This document shows positions 31,703-39,787 of a DNA stretch of 41,724 bases, piece by piece. The position numbers and the translations under genes are program-made. Position 1 is the first letter of the stretch; every line of letters starts with the position of its first letter. The notes beneath the pieces are model-generated. The model had not been told where the DNA came from. It saw nothing but the letters and a program-made list of their open reading frames with translations, and searched no databases. Source of the DNA: JBJHCA01 sp050485785 (lineage in GTDB: Bacteria; Bacteroidota; Bacteroidia; Chitinophagales; Saprospiraceae); contig JBJHCA010000020.1 of NCBI GenBank assembly GCA_050485785.1, positions 1-41,724 on the forward strand, in the 5' to 3' direction.

Positions 31703-33094
31703 ATGGTAATCAGGGAAAATCTCTACCTCCTGGACAAGCGCCTTTTGGTGCCCATGCGAATGTTCTTCCAAACTCAGGCCGCAGGTGGTGTATTGCTGAT
31801 CATGGCTACTTTTTTAGCTATGGTTGCCGCCAATTCAGGTTTAAGTGAATGGTATTTTTCTCTTTGGGACTACAAGATTGCCTTTTCTCTGGGCAACATT
31901 TTCCACATCGAAAAAAGCGTGCATTATGCCATTAACGACGGATTGATGGCGATGTTTTTCTTTGTGTTGGGATTGGAGATCAAACGGGAGATCATTGCCG
32001 GCGAGCTCAGCAGTTTGCGCAAAGCCATTCTCCCCATTTTTGCCGCAGTGGGTGGAATGGTAGTTCCTGCCCTGATATTTTTGGTGTTCAATTACGGCAC
32101 CGTAGGTGCTGCCGGATGGGGTGTACCCATGGCTACGGATATTGCCTTTTCCCTTGGTATTCTTTCACTGATCAGCCGGCATGTTCCCATTTCACTCAAG
32201 GTCTTCCTGGTGGCATTGGCAGTGGTTGATGACCTTGGGGCAGTATTGGTGATTGCCATGTTTTACTCTTCTGATATATCCATGGCGAGCATTGGTGCCG
32301 GGCTGGCACTGCTGGGTCTTATGTTTTTGGGCAACCTGGCCGGTGTAAGGCATTGGCTTTTTTATGCCTTGATTGGTATTTGTGGTCTTTGGCTGGCTTT
32401 CCTGCTTTCCGGGGTACATGCAACCATAGCCGGTGTGTTGGCGGCATTTGTTATTCCATCCAAGTCAAAATACTCTACAAGTCAGTTGGTGAGCTATCTC
32501 AATATGGTGATGAGTGAACTGAGAATGGCCGGCGAAAAAAACAGGGAGATCATGTCTGAAGGTCAATTGAAGCTGGTTTATGCCATCAAAAAGGGAGTGT
32601 ATGGTTATGAACCACCCATGCAAAAGCTTGAGCATGCACTTCATCCGCTGGTGATTTTTGTTGTACTGCCTCTTTTTGCTTTTAGTAATGCAGGAGTGCT
32701 GCTCGAAGGCAATTTTGTTGAGGCCATCACTCATCCTGTTAGTCTAGGGGTTATTTTTGGCTTATTGATAGGTAAATCTGCGGGCATTGCTTTCTTTTCA
32801 TGGATGGCCATTAAGTTCAAACTGGCAGCACTGCCTAAAAATGTGACCTGGCCCATGATTATTGGAGTTGCATTCCTTGGCGGAATCGGTTTTACCATGT
32901 CCATTTTTATTGCCAGCCTGGCTTTTATCAATGACCCTGCACTGATCAATGAATCCAAGCTGGGCATTATATCGGGCTCTTTGATTTCGGGTATCATTGG
33001 ATTCATCATTCTTAAAATGAATATCAAAGAGCCTGTTATCGATCACAAAGTCAAGAAGATGCCCAAATCCAGGGAAATCGAACATTCATTCTAA
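31703..33094 (+). CDS. nhaA: Na+/H+ antiporter NhaA
   Basis: This is a 463-residue inner-membrane protein with 11-12 helices that exchanges Na+ for H+ to keep cytosolic pH and salt stable. The key residues are all visible: ATDIAFSLGIL (the Asp equal to E. coli Asp133), VVDDLGAVLVIAMFY (the Asp163/Asp164 pair that carries ions) and a late helix GGIGFTMSIFIASLAF with the conserved Gly. GVHATIAGVLAAFVIP is also typical. It is longer than the 388-residue E. coli protein because of a longer loop (about 255-310) between helices and a basic C-terminus (HKVKKMPKSREIEHSF). A TAATTTCG at 31655-31662 may be the -7 box. Together with the HYR proteins it suits a saline habitat. Confidence 0.95.
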   Translation: MVIRENLYLLDKRLLVPMRMFFQTQAAGGVLLIMATFLAMVAANSGLSEWYFSLWDYKIAFSLGNIFHIEKSVHYAINDGLMAMFFFVLGLEIKREIIAGELSSLRKAILPIFAAVGGMVVPALIFLVFNYGTVGAAGWGVPMATDIAFSLGILSLISRHVPISLKVFLVALAVVDDLGAVLVIAMFYSSDISMASIGAGLALLGLMFLGNLAGVRHWLFYALIGICGLWLAFLLSGVHATIAGVLAAFVIPSKSKYSTSQLVSYLNMVMSELRMAGEKNREIMSEGQLKLVYAIKKGVYGYEPPMQKLEHALHPLVIFVVLPLFAFSNAGVLLEGNFVEAITHPVSLGVIFGLLIGKSAGIAFFSWMAIKFKLAALPKNVTWPMIIGVAFLGGIGFTMSIFIASLAFINDPALINESKLGIISGSLISGIIGFIILKMNIKEPVIDHKVKKMPKSREIEHSF

Positions 33095-33128
33095 TGCCCG
33101 GCATCAACATTATTGGTTGAACGTGTGC

Positions 33129-33163
33129 TTTTGTCGACCTTTTTTCTGAGCAGGCTAAATTTT
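33129..33163 (+). promoter_or_regulatory. Possible promoter of the second NTF2-like gene
   Basis: TTTTG at 33129-33133 and TAAATTTT at 33156-33163 are 22 bases apart, and the next base is G, so TAAATTTTG is one base longer than the consensus. This would give a leader of about 93 nt to the ATG at 33263. Confidence 0.3.
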
Positions 33164-33262
33164 GCAGCACTATTTTTGCTTTTTCAGGGTTTTACTTGAA
33201 ATTAGCGGTGGCCTTTATGCCTTGAGCTTTATTTGGAAATCAGGCAAAACCCTGTCCTGTAT

Positions 33263-33694
33263 ATGAGTGGATTGGTATATCACAACAGTAACAGCCCTAA
33301 ATCCTTCATCAGGAGCTTTTATACAGCACTGGTCAAGAGGGATGCTGAGGCCATTATGTGGCATTACGATCTCTCTCCCAATACTTACATCATTGCTCAG
33401 CCACCTCCTGTACACCAACCCGGTGCAGGGTTTTTCCCCGGTGGTTGGGAAGCTTACCTCAGCACTGATTGGGCATTGCACGACATGCTCTGGACCGAAG
33501 GCCCGTTTGAAGACCGGCTGGGAGAAATGGCCTGGCTGGCCGGTGGCCTTCAGCTGGTAATGGGTACACAACAGCATACCTTTGAGCAGATGTTCAAGGC
33601 AACGTTTATTTTGCGCCGCCGTGAGCAACACTGGAAAATCGTTCATGAGCACGTATCGGGGCTTCAGGGCTTACCTCCGGTTTCTGATACATAG
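33263..33694 (+). CDS. NTF2-like (SnoaL-type) cytosolic protein
   Basis: The protein is 143 residues from the ATG at 33263; an in-frame start at 33233 is possible. It has one NTF2-like domain: FIRSFYTALVKRDAEAIMWHY (first helix), then a proline-rich segment PPPVHQPGAGFFPGGWEAY, DMLWTEGPFEDRLGEMAWLAG, and strands MFKATFILRRREQHWKIVHEHVSG. The last block is characteristic of SnoaL/DUF4440 proteins. No catalytic residues stand out. It has no signal peptide, unlike the NTF2-like protein at 30611. It stands alone after nhaA and converges on the D-serine dehydratase-like gene. Confidence 0.75.
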   Translation: MSGLVYHNSNSPKSFIRSFYTALVKRDAEAIMWHYDLSPNTYIIAQPPPVHQPGAGFFPGGWEAYLSTDWALHDMLWTEGPFEDRLGEMAWLAGGLQLVMGTQQHTFEQMFKATFILRRREQHWKIVHEHVSGLQGLPPVSDT

Positions 33695-33730
33695 CACAGC
33701 GCTTTCAAGGCAATTACATGAAATGCGGTA

Positions 33731-34816
33731 TCAGCTTTCAAACATCCAGCTGTTCCTGAGCTGATAAGCTGTATGGCAGCTATGCACCGGTATGATCCTC
33801 ACGGTGTCGCCGGCTTGTAATGACCGATCAGGATCTGTCCAGGTAATAATCCCATGTTCCTGCGACAGGGAGACAAGTATGCCGGCTATCTTCGGTTGAC
33901 TGTTTATTCCCCTTTCTTCAATAACCAGGCCGTAACAGCTTTGACCCTGAGGGTAATCAATAAAGTCTTTCGCAAAATGAATGGCTCCTCCATGGATTAC
34001 CGATTGCTTTCGGCTTGGATGATGACTCACTACCGGGCAGATAACTGAAACGGCGATGTCATTCAATAGGCAGTGCCCGGCCTGCCATTGCATCAGATCG
34101 TAATACAGAAAATTACCGGCTCTGAACTCATCAAACGGTGAAAAGTCTTTCATGAGCGATGCTGAGGGTGTGTCACCTGCGCTTAGCAGGTAATGCCCAT
34201 AGTCAGCAATGGCTTCCCCGGCCTGTTGTATCAGCTGAGTAGCTCTTGCAATTTCCGCCATTTTCGCAGCGTGATCCAGTATGCCGTACAACTGACCAAA
34301 GTGTGCCAGCAGACCGCGGAATTGCAATCCGGGTAATTCTTCAATAGCCGCTCTCAATTTTCTTATCGTCCTTAAATCACCGGCCGGAATTCCGGTGCGG
34401 CCCTGACCTGCATCCAGTTTGATCCACACACTTTTCTTGACCGGATGGATGTTGTTGAGCCATACAGCCATTTCAGCCGACTCCACAATGAAATGCATAT
34501 TTCCTTCCGGCAGCATTCCGATTAGTTTTTGGTATAACTCTTTGTTGTGCGGATTAGGCGGAAAAGCCAGCAGAATGTCATTCCATCCTGCCGAGGCAAA
34601 CTCCAGGGCCATTTCTGCATTAGACACTGTAATGGCATCAATACCCTTGAGTTTAAGCGTTTCGGCTACTTCAGGGAGGTGTATGGTTTTTACATGGGGC
34701 CTCAGCAGGGTTTGGCTTGCAGCAGCTTTGGAAATCATTTTGTCCAGATTGTTGCCCAATCTGGATCGGTTAATTACAAGGACAGGCCTGCCTGTTTTGA
34801 TATCATCAGTATTCAT
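33731..34816 (-). CDS. D-serine dehydratase/D-threonine aldolase-like PLP enzyme (DSD1 family)
   Basis: The enzyme is 361 residues from the ATG at 34816. An alanine-racemase-type TIM barrel starts with PVLVINRSRLGNNLDKM and carries LRPHVKTIHLPE, with Lys43 as the PLP lysine. LKLDAGQGRTG-type and LAHFGQLYG segments follow, with SAGDTPSAS for the phosphate. In the C-terminal domain, IPVHSCHTAY has His345 and Cys347, matching the zinc-binding His-x-Cys of D-serine dehydratases, not the His-x-Asp of D-threonine aldolases. I therefore favour D-serine ammonia release. Its ATG shares one base with the stop (TAATG) of the FtsE-like gene, so the two are translationally coupled, which is unusual. Confidence 0.83.
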   Translation of the reverse strand: MNTDDIKTGRPVLVINRSRLGNNLDKMISKAAASQTLLRPHVKTIHLPEVAETLKLKGIDAITVSNAEMALEFASAGWNDILLAFPPNPHNKELYQKLIGMLPEGNMHFIVESAEMAVWLNNIHPVKKSVWIKLDAGQGRTGIPAGDLRTIRKLRAAIEELPGLQFRGLLAHFGQLYGILDHAAKMAEIARATQLIQQAGEAIADYGHYLLSAGDTPSASLMKDFSPFDEFRAGNFLYYDLMQWQAGHCLLNDIAVSVICPVVSHHPSRKQSVIHGGAIHFAKDFIDYPQGQSCYGLVIEERGINSQPKIAGILVSLSQEHGIITWTDPDRSLQAGDTVRIIPVHSCHTAYQLRNSWMFES

Positions 34817-35508
34817 TACATGGTCATTCCTTCCTCCCAAAACACTTTGCCGCTGGCAATTCGAAGTATTTTACCGGGAAACTTTTCCAGAATCGTGTAA
34901 TCATGGGTGGCCATAAGTACGGCTACCTTTTCATTCTTGCAAAGCTGGTATAACAATTTTATTATCTCATCCGAGGTGTCGGGATCGAGATTTCCCGTAG
35001 GCTCATCGGCCAAAATGAGCGGGGGGCTGTTGAGCAAGGCGCGGGCAATAACCACCCGTTGTTGCTCACCACCGCTGAGTTCAAATGGCATAGCATCTTC
35101 CTTGTTTTCCAGGTCAACTCTTTTGAGTACCTCCCTGATCCGTTGCTGCTGTTCCTGCTTATTTTTCCAGCCGGTGGCTTTCATAACAAAAGAGAGATTG
35201 TCAGCCACATTGCGGTCTGAAAGCAAATGAAAATCCTGAAACACTATACCGAGGTTTCTTCTCAGATCGGGAATTTTTTTCCAATGAAGGCCCTGAATAT
35301 CAAAGCCGGTTACAAAGCCCTTACCCGATGCCGGCGGCAGCTCACCGTACAAACATTTCATCAGCGTTGATTTGCCGCTTCCCGTTTTGCCAATCATGTA
35401 AACAAACTCTCCGGGCATAATTTTAAAGCTGACATCCCTGAGAATAATCCTTTTTTTTTGTTCGAGCGTTACCTGATCCAGAAAAACCAAAGGGGTGGTG
35501 AAGTCCAT
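34816..35508 (-). CDS. FtsE-like ABC transporter ATP-binding protein
   Basis: The protein is 230 residues from the ATG at 35508. Walker A is GKTGSGKST (40-48), the Q-loop is VFQDFHLL, the signature LSGGEQQR, Walker B LILADEPTGNLD, and the H-loop His is in ATHDY. The sequence pattern (LYGELPPASG, RNLGIVFQDFHLLSDRNVADN) is that of FtsE, the ATPase that with FtsX controls cell-wall hydrolases in division; LolD-type lipoprotein export is the near alternative. No FtsX or other permease gene is adjacent, which is usual in Bacteroidota. The in-frame upstream extension to 35583 lies beyond the promoter at 35527-35557. Confidence 0.85.
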   Translation of the reverse strand: MDFTTPLVFLDQVTLEQKKRIILRDVSFKIMPGEFVYMIGKTGSGKSTLMKCLYGELPPASGKGFVTGFDIQGLHWKKIPDLRRNLGIVFQDFHLLSDRNVADNLSFVMKATGWKNKQEQQQRIREVLKRVDLENKEDAMPFELSGGEQQRVVIARALLNSPPLILADEPTGNLDPDTSDEIIKLLYQLCKNEKVAVLMATHDYTILEKFPGKILRIASGKVFWEEGMTM

Positions 35509-35526
35509 ACTGTAGATTTGAATGGC

Positions 35527-35557
35527 CAATATTACGCAATTGCCAATACATGCACAA
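35527..35557 (-). promoter_or_regulatory. Promoter of the FtsE-like gene (TTG-N20-TAATATTG)
   Basis: On the minus strand TTG (35557-35555) is followed by 20 bases and TAATATTG (35534-35527), one base off the consensus. Initiation would be at about 35521, giving a leader of about 13 nt to the ATG at 35508. It also rules out the longer start at 35583. Confidence 0.6.
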
Positions 35558-35606
35558 GCCACCGGTTTATTGGTTATTATCAAATCGGGGCACCAACAAA
35601 AATTTG

Positions 35607-35614
35607 TACCTTTG
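35607..35614 (+). promoter_or_regulatory. Bacteroidota -7 promoter box of ccmE (TACCTTTG)
   Basis: A perfect TACCTTTG 30 bases before the ATG at 35644, with an AAGGA Shine-Dalgarno between. The region also holds the minus-strand FtsE promoter, making a compact divergent promoter of about 130 bases. Confidence 0.65.
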
Positions 35615-35643
35615 CGTTATCGAAACGATCTTAAAAGGAAAAC

Positions 35644-36039
35644 ATGAGGAGGATACATTTTGTAAGCATTGGTTTAATTGGAGTGGCCATTGTTTTACTG
35701 GTGATGGCAGCCGGCGATATGAGTACCTATTCTTCCTTCTCCGAAGCCAAGGAGAATCCCGGTGTTTCCGTTAAAATTAATGGACAGCTGGCACTGGACA
35801 AAGAAATGTATTACAATCCTGAAGAGGATCCCAACCATTTTAGTTTTTACATGATCGATCGGAATAATGTGGAAAGCAAAGTCATTTTATTGAGTGCCAA
35901 GCCACAGGATTTTGAGCGGTCTGAGGAAATTGTGCTGACCGGATATTGGGCCGGTGATGCTTTTATCGCTACTGATATGCTGATGAAGTGTCCTTCCAAA
36001 TACGTTGATGAAGAGATCCGTGTTAGGGCAGAATCCTGA
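35644..36039 (+). CDS. ccmE: Cytochrome c maturation protein CcmE, Cys variant
   Basis: This is a 131-residue haem chaperone on the periplasmic side of the inner membrane. One N-terminal helix (about 5-23) anchors it, followed by an OB fold. In E. coli the haem is bound by His130 in an HxxxY motif. Here the motif is MKCPSKY with Cys116 and Tyr120, the CxxxY variant known from Desulfovibrio and related CcmE proteins. The enzyme probably still binds haem through this Cys. The C-terminus ends 11 residues after Tyr120. ccmF follows after 34 bases; ccmA, B, C, D, G and H are not in the window. Confidence 0.92.
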   Translation: MRRIHFVSIGLIGVAIVLLVMAAGDMSTYSSFSEAKENPGVSVKINGQLALDKEMYYNPEEDPNHFSFYMIDRNNVESKVILLSAKPQDFERSEEIVLTGYWAGDAFIATDMLMKCPSKYVDEEIRVRAES

Positions 36040-36073
36040 TGCCTTGTGACGATCGGAAACCGGGATTAGGATT

Positions 36074-38929
36074 ATGAACGAAATACAATATATCGGAGAA
36101 AACCTCCGGTTTGGGCAATGGGGCCACTTTGCCGTAGTTTTGGCATTTGTTTCTGCACTTTTTGCCGCAATAGCTTACCTGATCAGCGCCTCAGCCAAAG
36201 ACGAGGCAGAAAACCACACCTGGCGACGCTATGGCAGAGCTATGTTTTTCACACACACCGGGGCAATTTTACTGGTGATCCTTCTGCTGTTTTACATGAT
36301 GATCAATCAGATGTACGAGTATCAGTACGTCTGGGCTCATGTAAGCAGCGACCTCCCTATGAAGTACATCTTTTCTGCATTCTGGGAAGGACAGGAGGGC
36401 AGCTTCCTGTTGTGGATGTTCTTTCATGTTTGGTTAGGTGTCATTCTGATTTTTACCGCCAAAAAGTGGGAATCCCCGGTTATGCTGCCCATGGCCATAG
36501 CTCAGGCTTTTCTTACCGTAATGATCATCGGGCTTTACATTCCATGGGCTGGTACCGAAGTCAAAATCGGCTCCAATCCGTTTGTATTGCTGCGCAATGC
36601 CATGGATGCCCCCATTTTTGCTTCTGCCAATTACCTCCAAAACATAGACGGTAACGGCCTGAATCCGCTTCTTCAGAATTATTGGATGACCATACATCCT
36701 CCGGTGTTGTTCATCGGATTTGCTGCAGTTATTGTGCCTTTTTGTTATGCCTTTGCGGGGTTGTGGACCAATGACCACAAAGGTTGGCTCAAGCCGGCTC
36801 TTCCCTGGGCATTGTTTGCCGGTGGCGCACTGGGTACGGGAATTCTGATGGGTGGTGCATGGGCATACGAAGCTTTGTCGTTTGGCGGTTACTGGGCCTG
36901 GGATCCTGTTGAAAACATGTCCCTTGTACCCTGGCTGATATTGATTGCCGGTATTCACACTCACCTGATTGCCCAAAGTACAGGCAGAGCTGTTAAAACC
37001 ACATACTTCTTTTATATCTCAGCATTCCTGCTTATTTTGTACAGTACCTTTCTTACACGTAGCGGTATTTTGGGAGATACCTCAGTGCATTCGTTTACTG
37101 ATATGGGGTTAGGTGGTCAATTGCTGGCTCAGATTAGCTTTTTTACCATACTTGCTTTTGGATTTCTCATTTACCGCCTGAAGCAGATTCCTTCTGTAAA
37201 GAAAGAGGAAAGGCTCGACAGTCGCGAATTCTGGATGTTTATTGGGTCATTGATCTTGTTGTTCTCATCTGTGCTCATTGGTTTTTCCACCAGTATTCCG
37301 GTATTCAATGAGGTCTTTAAAGTGATTACCAATGTAACCGGTATCGATCTCAGCCACCTACACAGAACCTCACCCCAGGACCCTGTAGAGCACTATAACC
37401 GCTATCAGATGTGGATCGGTTTTGCCATTGCACTGATGTCGGGTGTCATTTTATGGCTGCGATACGGTGTACTCGGTTTGTCGGTTTCAATGAGAAAAGC
37501 TTTGTCAATCAGGGTTGGTGCTATTCTGGCAATCAGTTTCCTGCTTACATGGCTGCTTGCTGATCTGCTGCATGCTTTTGCCTGGCAATACCGCCTGCTA
37601 CTGTTCAGTGCTATATTCGGCATTTCGATCAATACGGATTACATCGTATCCGGCTTAAAGGGCAAACTTAAGTTGGCCGGTTCCGCATTAAGCCATTTTG
37701 GCTTTGCCATGATGATTTTTGGAGTTATTGCCTCCGGGCTGGGTAAAAATGTGATCAGCCAGGGTAACTTTATGAGTGCCAATACCATTGACGGCTTCAA
37801 TACCGAGGATACCGGTAAAAACGTACTCCTGTACAAAGGCCTGCCTACTCAAATGGGCCCGTATATGGTTACCTATACCGGCGATTTTATGGAAAACCAT
37901 ATCCGGTATTTTAAGGTGGATTACGAACGTACCAATGAAGAAGGCGATGTGGTTGAGTCGTTCAGGTTAACCCCCAATGTTCTTTACAGCAGGGCGGGTG
38001 ATAACATTGAAGCCAGTAACCCTTCAACCAGGCATTATTGGTTTTGGGATGTCTTTACCCATGTTACGGCATTGCCTGCTTCTGAAATGACCGCGGAAGC
38101 TGCCAGGGCAGCAGAGGACTCGCTGCAGTATGTCAGCCATCGGGTAATTCAGGGGGACACTTTTTATACCCGTAAGCATTTCGGCGTTCTCGAGGATATT
38201 ACCTTCAGGCCTGAAAATCCGCTTTACCAGCAGGCTGACAACGATGTAGCCATAGGGTTTAATTTCAGATTTTACAAACTCAATGAGGATACAAGCTGGA
38301 CTGCTCAGCCGGTATATTTTATCCGGGACGAGGGCAGATCAAGAGAGTTTGCCGTGGCTGATGAAATTGCCGAACTGGGCATTAAGTTGAGGCTGCCCCC
38401 CGGATTTTATGACGAAATGTATGAAATTCAGGATGCCCTGCAATACGAAACTATTGAGTTCCGAACAGGAGATACCATTAAACTCCGCAATTACGAATAT
38501 TACCTGGAAGGGCTTAATACCACTCCTCAACATGCCCAATATGCTGCCAGAGATGGCGATATTGCTATAGGGGCTATGCTTCGGGTAATTGATCCGGTGA
38601 GCGGAGATAAAGCTAATCTCAAGCCGGTTTACCTCATCCGCGATAGGCAACAATTCAATTACCGCGATCAGTGGCGGGAAAAAGGAGTTAATATCCAGTT
38701 TATCAGCGTTAATCCGGAAAGAGAAAGTATCTCACTTAAAATTTCAGAAGGAGCTCCAATCAGGGAGATCATCCAGGTGGAAATAGCTGAGGATGTACCC
38801 CGCCGCGATTACATTGTATTACAGGCTATTGTTTTTCCGGGTATCAACTTTTTCTGGTTTGGTACTATCGTTATGATGATCGGCTTTTTTGTAGCTATGT
38901 GGCACAGGCTTTCCATTATTCGTCGCTAA
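36074..38929 (+). CDS. ccmF: Cytochrome c haem lyase subunit CcmF, long form
   Basis: This 951-residue inner-membrane protein attaches haem to apocytochrome c, taking it from CcmE. About 14 transmembrane helices are seen. FGGYWAWDPVENMSLVPWL (about 273-292) is the tryptophan-rich WWD-type haem-binding motif, and TSPQDPVEHYNRYQMW and SALSHFGFAMMIFGVIASG are also typical; the final helix is at about 920-942. It is roughly 300 residues longer than E. coli CcmF. The extra part, at about 700-905, lies before the last helix and should be periplasmic. It seems to hold a duplicated unit: NDVAIGFNFRFYKL with PVYFIRD, and GDIAIGAMLRVIDP with PVYLIRD. Confidence 0.93.
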   Translation: MNEIQYIGENLRFGQWGHFAVVLAFVSALFAAIAYLISASAKDEAENHTWRRYGRAMFFTHTGAILLVILLLFYMMINQMYEYQYVWAHVSSDLPMKYIFSAFWEGQEGSFLLWMFFHVWLGVILIFTAKKWESPVMLPMAIAQAFLTVMIIGLYIPWAGTEVKIGSNPFVLLRNAMDAPIFASANYLQNIDGNGLNPLLQNYWMTIHPPVLFIGFAAVIVPFCYAFAGLWTNDHKGWLKPALPWALFAGGALGTGILMGGAWAYEALSFGGYWAWDPVENMSLVPWLILIAGIHTHLIAQSTGRAVKTTYFFYISAFLLILYSTFLTRSGILGDTSVHSFTDMGLGGQLLAQISFFTILAFGFLIYRLKQIPSVKKEERLDSREFWMFIGSLILLFSSVLIGFSTSIPVFNEVFKVITNVTGIDLSHLHRTSPQDPVEHYNRYQMWIGFAIALMSGVILWLRYGVLGLSVSMRKALSIRVGAILAISFLLTWLLADLLHAFAWQYRLLLFSAIFGISINTDYIVSGLKGKLKLAGSALSHFGFAMMIFGVIASGLGKNVISQGNFMSANTIDGFNTEDTGKNVLLYKGLPTQMGPYMVTYTGDFMENHIRYFKVDYERTNEEGDVVESFRLTPNVLYSRAGDNIEASNPSTRHYWFWDVFTHVTALPASEMTAEAARAAEDSLQYVSHRVIQGDTFYTRKHFGVLEDITFRPENPLYQQADNDVAIGFNFRFYKLNEDTSWTAQPVYFIRDEGRSREFAVADEIAELGIKLRLPPGFYDEMYEIQDALQYETIEFRTGDTIKLRNYEYYLEGLNTTPQHAQYAARDGDIAIGAMLRVIDPVSGDKANLKPVYLIRDRQQFNYRDQWREKGVNIQFISVNPERESISLKISEGAPIREIIQVEIAEDVPRRDYIVLQAIVFPGINFFWFGTIVMMIGFFVAMWHRLSIIRR

Positions 38930-38944
38930 CCTGCCAAAGGCAGG
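38930..38944 (+). other. Short inverted repeat between ccmF and the DUF2520 gene
   Basis: CCTGCC AAA GGCAGG forms a 6-bp hairpin with a three-base loop immediately after the ccmF stop. It has no T-run and the next gene is close, so it may slow 3' decay of ccmEF mRNA but is unlikely to terminate. Confidence 0.35.
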
Positions 38945-38963
38945 CAACAAAAAGTTATCCACC

Positions 38964-39773
38964 ATGAAACCGCTCAATATTGTTGTTTTAGGGAGTGGTA
39001 ATTTGGCATGGCATTTTGTGGGCCGCCTTTCAGCCGGCAGTGAAATTTATCTTCAGCAATGGTATTTCCGCCCTTCAGCTAAACCCGCTGAAATCAACCT
39101 GCCTCAAAGGCCAGAAGTGGTCCATCAGCTTAGCCAGATTCGCCCGGATGCGGACCTGTATTTGCTCGCCATAAAAGACGATGCTGTTTCTGAGGTTTCC
39201 GCCGGACTTACTCAGTTGCATGGAAACCAACATATCACGGTAGCACACATGAGTGGCGCCCTTGAACCGGAAGCTTTACATCAGGAAATTGTAAATCGTG
39301 CTGTTTGTTATCCATTGCAGACTTTTACTGCCGGCCGGCCGATAGATTTAAGCAGCGTTCCGTTTTTTTTGTGTACTGAAAGTGAAATCGCTGCACAACA
39401 TATTAATTTGCTCTGTGATCGACTGAAAGTCAGGGTAAGTCAGGTAAGTGCTGAGCAAAAATTGCATCTTCACCTGGCAGCAGTCATGGTCAATAATTTT
39501 ACCAATCACTGGCTGGCATTGGGGTATGATTACCTCGAAAAACATGGCTTGGACAAAGAAAACCTTGAACCGCTTATTCGCGAAACTTTGACAAAAGCAC
39601 TGGAAACCCATCCTGCCGATGCACAGTCGGGACCGGCCAGGCGGATGGATAAGAGCGTACTGAATAAACACCTTCAACTGCTTGGTGATAATCCTGAACT
39701 CAGCGAACTTTACCGGCTGATGAGCAGATCAATTTATCATTTTAACAATCGCAGGCAGGACAGTGAAAAGTAA
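38964..39773 (+). CDS. Rossmann-fold and DUF2520 domain protein
   Basis: The protein is 269 residues. The NAD(P)-binding fold begins LNIVVLGSGNLAWHFVGRL (GxGxxA) and continues with YLLAIKDDAVSEVSAGL and VAHMSGALEPEAL. The C-terminal all-helical DUF2520 domain (about 130-255) has VCYPLQTFTAGRPIDLSSVPFFL, HLAAVMVNNFTNHWLALG, and TLTKALETHPADAQSGPARR. The architecture is that of a 6-phosphogluconate dehydrogenase-like or pyrroline-carboxylate reductase-like oxidoreductase, but no substrate is known. The gene follows ccmF by 34 bases, probably in the same operon. Confidence 0.87.
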   Translation: MKPLNIVVLGSGNLAWHFVGRLSAGSEIYLQQWYFRPSAKPAEINLPQRPEVVHQLSQIRPDADLYLLAIKDDAVSEVSAGLTQLHGNQHITVAHMSGALEPEALHQEIVNRAVCYPLQTFTAGRPIDLSSVPFFLCTESEIAAQHINLLCDRLKVRVSQVSAEQKLHLHLAAVMVNNFTNHWLALGYDYLEKHGLDKENLEPLIRETLTKALETHPADAQSGPARRMDKSVLNKHLQLLGDNPELSELYRLMSRSIYHFNNRRQDSEK

Positions 39774-39787
39774 GCCGTTTTTCCCGC

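Noticed and set aside
36434..36976. Minus-strand open frame of 180 codons
   Set aside because: It is antisense to the tryptophan-rich core of ccmF; long shadow frames are expected opposite such sequence.
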